Source of the DNA: Desulfotignum sp.
GTDB lineage: Bacteria; Desulfobacterota; Desulfobacteria; Desulfobacterales; Desulfobacteraceae
Length of the DNA stretch: 39,298 bases
Direction: 5' to 3'
Assembly: GCA_011389575.1 (NCBI GenBank)
Contig: JAABUB010000025.1
Span: forward strand, 1 to 39,298
Positions 33,115 to 39,298 of the stretch are shown piece by piece; position 1 is the stretch's first letter; each line of letters starts with the position of its first letter. The notes beneath the pieces were generated by a model. That model saw nothing but the letters and a program-made list of their open reading frames with translations, was not told the origin of the DNA and ran no database searches. Position numbers and translations under genes: made by a program.

Positions 33115-33923
33115 AGCATTTTTCCTGTTGTTTTATCATTATCGGTCAAAAGCGCGTCAATATAACTTGCATCAGTGCGGGTAAAAGAAATCGGGCCTTC
33201 AGGGGCCCCTGTGACAAACTGCACCACCCGCTCATCAGTACTGTTCTGAATCTGTGCCACGGTTCCCTGGGCAATGATGTCTCCGTAATAGAGAATAATA
33301 ATGTTGTCGGCAATCTTGAAACTGGATGCAATATCATGGGACACCACCACTGAAGTAATACCCAGTTTGGTGTTCAGATCCTTGATCAATTTGCCGATCA
33401 CGCCGGTGGAGATGGGATCCAGGCCGGAGGTGGGCTCATCATAAAAAATCACCTTGGGATCCATGACAATGGCACGGGCCAGACCCACCCGTTTCATCAT
33501 TCCTCCGGACAGCTGGGAGGGCATCAGGTGTTCGGTTCCCCGCAATCCCACCATTTCAAGCTTCATGGTGACAATATTTTTAATGACATTGTCTGCAATT
33601 TTGGTATGTTCGCGCAGGGGAAATGCAATATTTTCAAAAATGGTCAGATAATTGAACAGGGCAGAGCCCTGGAAGAGCATGCCCATTTTTTTTCTTTTTT
33701 CGTACAACGCTTTTTTGGTGGCGCAGGTCAGGTCCATACCGTCAAAAAACACCGACCCGCTGTCAGGTTTTTCCAGGCCTGTGACCTGGCGCAAAAGCGT
33801 GCTTTTACCGGACCCGCTACCCCCGAGGATCACAGTCACTTTTTTTTCTTCAAGCCGGCAGCTCACGTTGTTGCAGGCCACGATCCGGCCATAGGTTTTA
33901 ACAAGATTTTCAACGCGTATCAT
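33111..33923 (-). CDS. mlaF: MlaF, phospholipid ABC transporter ATPase
   Basis: This 270-aa ATPase has Walker A (LGGSGSGKSTLLRQV, about residues 37-51), a Q-loop (MLFQGSALFNYLTIFENIAF), the signature LSGGMMKRVGLARA, Walker B VIFYDEPTSGLDP and the H-loop VVVSHD, all in the MlaF pattern. It powers lipid movement through MlaE. ATG 33923 (MIRVENLVKTYG) is chosen by family fit although its ribosome site is weak; the open frame continues upstream to 34022. It is first of mlaF-E-D-B-C and divergent from the kinase gene at 34106. Confidence 0.94.
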   Translation of the reverse strand: MIRVENLVKTYGRIVACNNVSCRLEEKKVTVILGGSGSGKSTLLRQVTGLEKPDSGSVFFDGMDLTCATKKALYEKRKKMGMLFQGSALFNYLTIFENIAFPLREHTKIADNVIKNIVTMKLEMVGLRGTEHLMPSQLSGGMMKRVGLARAIVMDPKVIFYDEPTSGLDPISTGVIGKLIKDLNTKLGITSVVVSHDIASSFKIADNIIILYYGDIIAQGTVAQIQNSTDERVVQFVTGAPEGPISFTRTDASYIDALLTDNDKTTGKML

Positions 33924-34105
33924 AGGGCATAAATAGCCTACCGGTTCCGGGGTGTCAACGATAATCCCCCGGCAAATGTGCATCTGCTCGTACCGGGGGG
34001 TAAGATTGACAAATAAGACCACGATGGATATATATCTTGTATTACAAGAAAAAAAATAAGCTGGCCCGGTCAGGTTTGTCGGTCAGCCTGAGAACTGGGC
34101 AGCCT

Positions 34106-34549
34106 ATGACAGATACCATGACCACAAACCCTGAACACCTTATCCTGAGTATTCCATCTCATCCCAGATATCTGCAGCTGGTAAGGGGGATGTTCAAAAA
34201 AGTTGGTGCCATTATGGATCTGCCCGGAACCGAGACAGAAAACATCATTCTGGCGGTTGACGAGGCCTGTGCCAATGTTATCAAACACAGCTACATGAAC
34301 CAGCCCCATGGAAAAATAAATCTGTACCTGGAAATTCTTCCTGCAAAACTGCAGGTCACCATTGAAGACTTTGGCTGTAAAAGTGATCCTGCCAGAATGC
34401 ATCCCAGAGATATCGATGATATCAAACCAGGCGGTCTGGGCTTGCATATCATCGATTGTGTAATGGATTCCGTACATTTTGACTGCGCTTCCAAAACCCG
34501 GAATCAGCTGAAAATGGTCAAGCAGTTTGGTCATAATAAAAACCCATGA
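34106..34549 (+). CDS. RsbW-like serine/threonine kinase, anti-sigma factor type
   Basis: This 147-aa protein has a single HATPase (GHKL) domain: the N-box is ILAVDEACANVIKHSY, G1 is VTIEDFGCKSD, G2 is GGLGLHIIDCVMDSV, and the rest is short, as in RsbW/SpoIIAB. Such kinases phosphorylate STAS-domain antagonists and bind sigma factors or response partners. The nearest STAS protein is MlaB at 31496, on the other strand. The start could be 34106 or 34118; ribosome sites are weak. A palindrome CTTGTA-T-TACAAG lies upstream at 34036-34048. Confidence 0.87.
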   Translation: MTDTMTTNPEHLILSIPSHPRYLQLVRGMFKKVGAIMDLPGTETENIILAVDEACANVIKHSYMNQPHGKINLYLEILPAKLQVTIEDFGCKSDPARMHPRDIDDIKPGGLGLHIIDCVMDSVHFDCASKTRNQLKMVKQFGHNKNP

Positions 34550-34572
34550 TCCGTTTTTATCCCGGATCATGG
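34544..34572 (-). terminator. Intrinsic terminator for the minus-strand gene at 34592
   Basis: CCATGATCCG (34544-34553) and CGGATCATGG (34563-34572) form a 10-bp stem with a 9-nt loop. On the minus strand it is followed by GTTTTTATTATG. It overlaps the stop codon of the convergent kinase gene. Confidence 0.65.
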
Positions 34573-34591
34573 ATCAGATTATATTCACAGG

Positions 34592-35149
34592 CTATGCACT
34601 TTTTCTTTTTTGCCCAAGGACATTTTCAATCACTGCCCGGGAAAACGGGAGAGAAATATTTTTTGTTTTGCCGGCATCAGGCTTCTGGCTGGGTTTGTGG
34701 CTGGATCCGCTGAAAGAAGTGATGGTTTTATCGCTGAACTGAATCTGGTAGTTGGGACGAATACCCTTTCCTGTGGTGCCCAGACACGCGGCAGCCCCTT
34801 GGTCGGTTCCCATGTTCTGGATTACTTTTTCCAAAAACGGGGTGGCAAGCTGGGCCAGCCGTTCCTCATCCCAGACAATGCCGGAGCTACCCGCTTTTCT
34901 GGAAGCTGCGGCCTTGGGTTTCAATTTGCGGATAAGTGTGGACAGATTCTTGAGTTTGAGCCCCAGATTCTTGACAGACCGCTTCTGGATCTCTCCTTCT
35001 GCCTGGGGTTTGAGGCTGTCCAGCCGTTCATGAACCTTTTCATATCCTTCTTTGGATTCTTCCAAAGCTTTTTTGTCAATAAGGGCATAAACATTTCTGC
35101 ACATGCGGTTTATTTCCTGTCTGGATTCCCGGAATTTGTCAGGCTCCAT
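34592..35149 (-). CDS. Basic hypothetical protein ending in TAG (185 aa)
   Basis: I do not recognise this family. The N-terminal about 85 residues are charged and helical, likely coiled coil (RMCRNVYALIDKKALEESKEGYEKVHERLDSLKPQAEGEIQKRSV), and the C-terminal half is low-complexity, Ser/Lys-rich and probably disordered. No signal peptide or TM helix is seen. The start at 35149 has AAGGA upstream. The stop is TAG at 34594-34592, followed five codons later by TGA, so UAG readthrough would add six residues (Pyl plus five). It is monocistronic, downstream of kbl but separated by 132 bp. Confidence 0.7.
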   Translation of the reverse strand: MEPDKFRESRQEINRMCRNVYALIDKKALEESKEGYEKVHERLDSLKPQAEGEIQKRSVKNLGLKLKNLSTLIRKLKPKAAASRKAGSSGIVWDEERLAQLATPFLEKVIQNMGTDQGAAACLGTTGKGIRPNYQIQFSDKTITSFSGSSHKPSQKPDAGKTKNISLPFSRAVIENVLGQKRKSA

Positions 35150-35281
35150 TCCTTTTTCTCCTTGTCAAAATATTTGGATCATGCCCGGCCATATTGTACA
35201 GACCAAGCCAATTTTTTTATCATACACTGATTCTGCACCAAATTCAAGGAGTTGAGAAAAAACCCCGAACAGGAAATAATT

Positions 35282-36505
35282 TCAGGCAAATCCAGCCAAA
35301 AGACCCAGGACCTGATTGATATCATCGGGGGTATGGCAGGCATTGATCTGGAACCGGATGGTTTCATCTCCCTTGGGCACCACCGGGAATGTCAGTCCCA
35401 CCACCAGCACACCGTTGTCATACAGGTATGTGACAAGGTCATGGGTTTTGGCGGTATCCCTTACCATCAGCGGCACCACCGGGTGCGGCCCTGCAATGGA
35501 TTCCATTCCCAGTCTGTCCAGGCCCTGCCGGAACCGGGCTGTCTGTTCTTTCAGGTGCGCCAGAAGGTTTTTCCCCTGGCTGCTGTCACAGATATCAATT
35601 GCTTTGACAGCAGCTGCGCAGTCAGCCACACTCAGGGGATTGGTGTAAATATAGGTGTCTGCTTTCTGGCGCACCGCCTCCACAAGGCTCTGGCTGCCGG
35701 CGATGAACCCGCCGTTTACCCCGAATGCCTTGCCGAATGTCCCCACCACCACATCAGGCCAGGCATTGCAGAACTCCGGGGTTCCCCGGCCGGTATCCCC
35801 GAATGCGCCGATGCCGTGGGAATCATCCACCACCGTTATCACGCCGTCTTTGAACCTGCCTTCATAGTTTTTGCAAATGCCCACAATCTCGTTTATGGGA
35901 GCATAATCCCCCCGCATGCTGAAGATGCCGTCAAACACCACCACCACCCGTTCCATGTCTGAGCCCACTGCATCCAGGCAGCGTTTCAGGTCTGCCATGT
36001 CATTGTGCGCAAATATCCCCTTGTTGGCACTGGGCACGTTGCTGATGCGCATGGCACGGATAATACTGTTGTGGTTCAGCTGATCCCCTATCCAGTGGGT
36101 TTTTTTGCTGGAAATGGACAGGGCCAGTCCGCAATTGGCTGTATAGGCGGAATTGAAAATCTTTGCCCCCGGTTTTTTTACAAACCGGGCAATGCGCTCT
36201 TCCAAACGGACATGGTGAATAAAGGTACCGTCGATAAACCGGACAGCCCCGGGGCCCACCCCGAAATTCCGGGTAGCCGCATCTGCCGCCTGGATAAGTT
36301 CCGGATGGTTGGACAAAGACAGGTAGGCGTTGGAATTGAACCGCATAAATTCCCGGGAACTGTTTGCCAGCCGGTACCTGGGTCCTTTTTCCCCCCTGGG
36401 CGGTATATATGCTTCAATGATTCGTTCCGGTGATTTGCCTCTTCCTTCTGCCTTTAGGGATGACAGCTCCTGTTCCAGGCTTATATCCAGTTTGTCTGTG
36501 CTCAT
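35282..36505 (-). CDS. kbl: 2-amino-3-ketobutyrate CoA ligase (glycine C-acetyltransferase)
   Basis: This 407-aa PLP enzyme of the alpha-oxoamine synthase family cleaves 2-amino-3-ketobutyrate with CoA to glycine and acetyl-CoA. Landmarks are FNSNAYLSLSNHPELIQAA, GVGPGAVRFIDGTFIHHVRLE, IWDxLNHNS-like IGDQLNHNSIIRAM, the PLP-contacting VVDDSHGIGAFGDTGRG and the Schiff-base lysine in VGTFGKAFGVNGGF. ATG 36505 follows GGAGAAATAAAA; an in-frame ATG at 36523 lies upstream of that site. It is the last gene of mttB-like/tdh/kbl, 92 bp after tdh. Confidence 0.93.
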   Translation of the reverse strand: MSTDKLDISLEQELSSLKAEGRGKSPERIIEAYIPPRGEKGPRYRLANSSREFMRFNSNAYLSLSNHPELIQAADAATRNFGVGPGAVRFIDGTFIHHVRLEERIARFVKKPGAKIFNSAYTANCGLALSISSKKTHWIGDQLNHNSIIRAMRISNVPSANKGIFAHNDMADLKRCLDAVGSDMERVVVVFDGIFSMRGDYAPINEIVGICKNYEGRFKDGVITVVDDSHGIGAFGDTGRGTPEFCNAWPDVVVGTFGKAFGVNGGFIAGSQSLVEAVRQKADTYIYTNPLSVADCAAAVKAIDICDSSQGKNLLAHLKEQTARFRQGLDRLGMESIAGPHPVVPLMVRDTAKTHDLVTYLYDNGVLVVGLTFPVVPKGDETIRFQINACHTPDDINQVLGLLAGFA

Positions 36506-36597
36506 TTTTATTTCTCCAAACATATAATCAACAGGGTTAAAACACTTTCTTTCCGCACGGGAGGTGTTCAGCAGATAATATTGTCATCTTTTGACGG

Positions 36598-37644
36598 TCA
36601 GTTTGTGCGGGTCCAGTCCAGAATGACTTTTCCTGATTCTCCGGACCGCATGGCGGCAAACCCCTGTTCAAACTGTGTATACGGGAACCTGTGGGTGATC
36701 AGGGGGGTTATATCCAGACCGCTCTGGATCATGGAGGTCATCTTGTACCAGGTCTCATACATCTCCCTGCCGTAAATGCCTTTTATGGTCAACATATTGA
36801 ATACCACCGTGTTCCAGTCAATGGCGGTCTCATCAGGCATGATCCCCAGCATGGCGATTTTTCCGCCATGGCACATGTTGTCCAGAATGGCATCCAGGGC
36901 TGCCGGGCTGCCGGACATTTCCATGGCCACATCAAACCCTTCTTTCATGCCCAGTTCTTTCTGGGCATCTGCCACCGACTGCCTGGTGACATCCAGGGCC
37001 AGGGTGGCCCCGGCCTGTCTGGCCAGATCCAGGCGGAAAGGGTTGAGATCGGTCACCACCACATACCGGGCACCGCTGTGCCTGGCAATGGCGGCCGCCA
37101 TGCACCCGATGGGACCGGCACCGGTGATAAGGACGTCTTCGCCCAGCACATCAAAGGAAAGTGCCGTATGGGTGGCATTTCCCAGCGGATCAAAGCAGGC
37201 CAGGGTTTCCAGGGGGATGGCGGCATCGCAATACCAGACATTGGTGACCGGAATGGCCAGGTACTGGGCAAACGCCCCTGCCCGGTTGACCCCCACCCCT
37301 TTGGTGTCCCTGCACAGATGCCGGCGGCCGGCCAGACAGTTGCGGCAGTGTCCGCACACCAAATGGCCTTCCCCGGACACCAGGTCCCCTTTTTTAAAAT
37401 CAGCCACATGGGACCCCACCTTTTCAATGGTGCCCACAAATTCGTGGCCGATATGCATAGGCACGGGAATGGTTTTTTGGGACCAGCTGTCCCAGTTGTA
37501 TATATGGACATCCGTACCGCAGATGGCGGTGCGCAAAATTTTTATCAACACCTCGTTGTGCCTGATTTTTGGCACCGGCACATCCTGGAGCCACAACCCC
37601 GGTTCAGGCTTTGCCTTGACTATTGCTTTCATGGTCTGCTGCAT
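36598..37644 (-). CDS. tdh: L-threonine 3-dehydrogenase
   Basis: This 348-aa zinc alcohol-dehydrogenase-family enzyme oxidises L-threonine to 2-amino-3-ketobutyrate with NAD. The motifs match E. coli Tdh closely: [30 protein letters not shown], the structural-zinc loop [66 protein letters not shown], and [14 protein letters not shown]. The pair tdh-kbl converts threonine to glycine plus acetyl-CoA. It is 40 bp downstream of an MttB-family gene on the same strand. Confidence 0.96.
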   Translation of the reverse strand: MQQTMKAIVKAKPEPGLWLQDVPVPKIRHNEVLIKILRTAICGTDVHIYNWDSWSQKTIPVPMHIGHEFVGTIEKVGSHVADFKKGDLVSGEGHLVCGHCRNCLAGRRHLCRDTKGVGVNRAGAFAQYLAIPVTNVWYCDAAIPLETLACFDPLGNATHTALSFDVLGEDVLITGAGPIGCMAAAIARHSGARYVVVTDLNPFRLDLARQAGATLALDVTRQSVADAQKELGMKEGFDVAMEMSGSPAALDAILDNMCHGGKIAMLGIMPDETAIDWNTVVFNMLTIKGIYGREMYETWYKMTSMIQSGLDITPLITHRFPYTQFEQGFAAMRSGESGKVILDWTRTN

Positions 37645-37684
37645 GGCACTCTCTCCATGGTTTCAATATTTGCTGTGTACTGTC

Positions 37685-39115
37685 TCAATAATACAGCGGC
37701 AGGGCATCAGGGTCCACCCCTTTTTGCCGCATGAAATCATCCATGTTTTTCAATACACCCGGATCAATGGCAGGGGCCTGGTATTCGGCCAGCATCTTTT
37801 CTCTGGTATCCTGGATATTTTTCAATAATCTTTCTGCCGGCGACATGCCCAGGAGGTTTCTCCGCAGGGCCACTGCAGGATTCCAGGTATGGGTTCTGCA
37901 TTTTTTCATGGTGTCCATGGTGGTTAAAAACAACCCCCCGGGCCCCACCGACTGGATCAGATCAAAATTCAGGGTATGGTCATCAATCACCATATCATCC
38001 ATGTAAAACTGGATCATCTGGATTATTTCCAGGTCCATGATGAATTTTTCAAAGGAGACGGCACCGAAACTGTCCAGGATTCCGGCACTGTGAACAATCA
38101 GGCTCACCTGATTTTCCATGGCGGTAAACATGGAGAACATGCTTTCATATCCAGCCTGGGCAGACAGGTTTCCGGCATCTGTCACAGCCCCGCCGGCCCT
38201 GCTGGGCAGGCCGTAATACCGGGCCAGGGCAGCACAATATTTTGCCTGGAGTGCATATGCCGGGGATCCGATGGAGATATTGCCTGATTTCATGTCCGAT
38301 CCGTAGCATTGGAGACCGAAAATCACCGGGGTTCCGGGATTCAGGGTCTGGGCAATCATGATGAGACCCAGGGCCTCGGCTGCCGCCATGGCCACATTGC
38401 CGGCCAGATCAATGGGGCCGGTGGTTCCGGCTGCCACCCCCGGAGAGATGATCACCGGCTGGTGATACTGTCCTGCCACGAACAGGGCCTCCAGCCCGGT
38501 TTCATCCACCTGGAGCGGACTTACCGGGCTGATCATGGTGAGTATCCGGGGGGTCTGGGCAAGGTGCTGCACGCCCCCTGAACGTATGGCTGCCAGGCCC
38601 ATGATATCTTCCATCCGGTCCCGGCTGCACTGGATTCCGAAAATACATTTATCCGAATATTTCAATGCCGCATACATCATGGCCAGGTGGCTGTGGTGGG
38701 CTGCCACATCTGAAGGCTGGGCCAGAATACCGCCGTTGATTCTGAAGACAGGACTGGCATGCACCAGTTTGACAAGATCCACATGGTCCTGGAAAATCGC
38801 ATCCCGCATGTTCCCGTCCGGATCCATGATGGCGGCACAGCCGTATCCTGCTGCAATCTTTGATGCGCCTCTGCCGATGGTTATGTCATGGACCGGGTTG
38901 ATGCCGTGGAGGGTAAAGGTATCCGGTGCCTGTGCCAGCAGCGCAGGGATCTGGTCCGGAGAAAATACCACCCGGTCATCTTTGATGCAAAGACCCTTTT
39001 CCGCCAAAAGCGCCAGAAAAGGCCTGCTCAAAACCCGTATCCCGATTTCAGCCAGAATCTTTTTCGCCATCTGGTCCAGTTTGTCAAGTTTTTCCCGGGA
39101 AACTGATCCGGTCAT
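37685..39115 (-). CDS. MttB-superfamily methyltransferase without pyrrolysine (paralogue 3)
   Basis: This 476-aa protein is an MttB homologue with no TAG in frame. SREKLDKLDQMAKKILAEIGIRVLSRPF and GAVTDAGNLSAQAGYESMFSMFTAMENQ keep the family layout; ungapped alignment from the conserved Q-x-G-x-E puts Val at the Pyl position. SVGPGGLFLTTMDTMKKCRTHTWNP is typical of the C-terminus of the superfamily. It is closer to the Pyl-containing copy than paralogue 2 is. The non-Pyl branch includes glycine betaine and other quaternary-amine methyltransferases; the substrate here is unknown. It leads an operon with tdh and kbl. The ribosome site (GAAAG) is weak. Confidence 0.87.
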   Translation of the reverse strand: MTGSVSREKLDKLDQMAKKILAEIGIRVLSRPFLALLAEKGLCIKDDRVVFSPDQIPALLAQAPDTFTLHGINPVHDITIGRGASKIAAGYGCAAIMDPDGNMRDAIFQDHVDLVKLVHASPVFRINGGILAQPSDVAAHHSHLAMMYAALKYSDKCIFGIQCSRDRMEDIMGLAAIRSGGVQHLAQTPRILTMISPVSPLQVDETGLEALFVAGQYHQPVIISPGVAAGTTGPIDLAGNVAMAAAEALGLIMIAQTLNPGTPVIFGLQCYGSDMKSGNISIGSPAYALQAKYCAALARYYGLPSRAGGAVTDAGNLSAQAGYESMFSMFTAMENQVSLIVHSAGILDSFGAVSFEKFIMDLEIIQMIQFYMDDMVIDDHTLNFDLIQSVGPGGLFLTTMDTMKKCRTHTWNPAVALRRNLLGMSPAERLLKNIQDTREKMLAEYQAPAIDPGVLKNMDDFMRQKGVDPDALPLYY

Positions 39116-39142
39116 AATGCATTCTTTCGTTTTATATGAAAG

Positions 39143-39154
39143 CAGTATTTACTG
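39143..39154. promoter_or_regulatory. Short palindrome upstream of paralogue 3
   Basis: CAGTA-TT-TACTG is an inverted repeat with a 2-base spacer, 28 bp upstream of the start codon. CATATAAAAC between them could serve as a -10. This is weak evidence for an operator. Confidence 0.25.
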
Positions 39155-39252
39155 ATATCGGCAATACCATAAAAACAGCAGCTCCACCAGACCATGGCAT
39201 GAATTTTTTTTATCCAGCTGGAAACAAAAACAGATGGGTGCAAAAAAAAGAG

Positions 39253-39271
39253 GTCCTGGGGTTTACAGGAC
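39253..39271 (-). terminator. Intrinsic terminator for a gene beyond the right edge
   Basis: GTCCTG (39253-39258) and CAGGAC (39266-39271) form a 6-bp stem with a 7-nt loop. On the minus strand it is followed by CTCTTTTTTTT. It would end a minus-strand transcript entering from the right. Confidence 0.6.
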
Positions 39272-39298
39272 TTTGGGAACTTTTTATAGTACCATCAT

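Noticed and set aside
1-39298. CRISPR arrays, insertion sequences, phage genes
   Set aside because: No regularly spaced direct repeats and no transposase, integrase or phage structural genes were found among the reading frames.

Overview
This 39.3 kb window looks like chromosome from a strictly anaerobic, sulfate-reducer-like member of the Desulfobacterota (Desulfobacteraceae-like). That placement is inferred from gene content: split bacterial-type pyrrolysine synthetase genes, MttB-family methyltransferases, a ferredoxin-linked 2-oxoacid oxidoreductase and Gram-negative Mla lipid transport. The base composition is moderately GC-rich. No 16S or other taxonomic marker is present.

The centre of interest is a pyrrolysine (Pyl, amino acid 22) island at about 9.2-24.2 kb. 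On the minus strand, one apparent operon reads mttB (with an in-frame amber codon at residue 328), an FAD oxidoreductase/aminomethyltransferase of the dimethylglycine-sarcosine dehydrogenase type, pylT (tRNA-Pyl, anticodon CUA), pylSn, pylB, pylC, pylD and pylSc. The island therefore carries the tRNA, both halves of the synthetase, all three biosynthesis enzymes and a protein that needs Pyl. Divergently, on the plus strand, lie a polar-amino-acid-type ABC transporter, a GntR/FCD regulator, a second MttB-family protein without Pyl, a small membrane ORF and a methylthioadenosine-type phosphorylase. The roughly 550-bp gap between the two operons holds a strongly self-complementary element (14-bp plus 6-bp outer stem and a 9-bp inner stem), an extended -10 promoter reading into the pyl operon, a promoter reading into the transporter operon, and a palindrome matching the FCD-regulator consensus. 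A reasonable model is uptake and stepwise demethylation of a methylated amine or N-methylated glycine compound. No corrinoid protein or corrinoid-reactivating protein is encoded here.

Left of the island are a RecD2 helicase gene running off the left edge, a large unrecognised protein, a second GntR/FCD regulator divergent from a 2-oxoacid:acceptor oxidoreductase (alpha, and a beta-gamma fusion), and an MFS transporter. Right of the island are a small membrane protein, surE, a DUF1847-like cysteine-rich protein, tRNA-Arg(UCG), a pstC-pstA-pstS phosphate transporter set without pstB, a full mlaFEDBC phospholipid-transport operon, a RsbW-like kinase, an unrecognised basic protein, and an operon of a third MttB-family protein with threonine dehydrogenase and 2-amino-3-ketobutyrate CoA ligase (threonine to glycine plus acetyl-CoA).

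Because this genome should decode UAG as Pyl, every UAG matters. Besides the mttB codon, four genes end in TAG: the oxidoreductase alpha gene, pylB, mlaE and the 185-aa ORF at 34.6 kb. The mlaE TAG is followed in frame by mlaD after five codons, so readthrough would make an MlaE-MlaD fusion.
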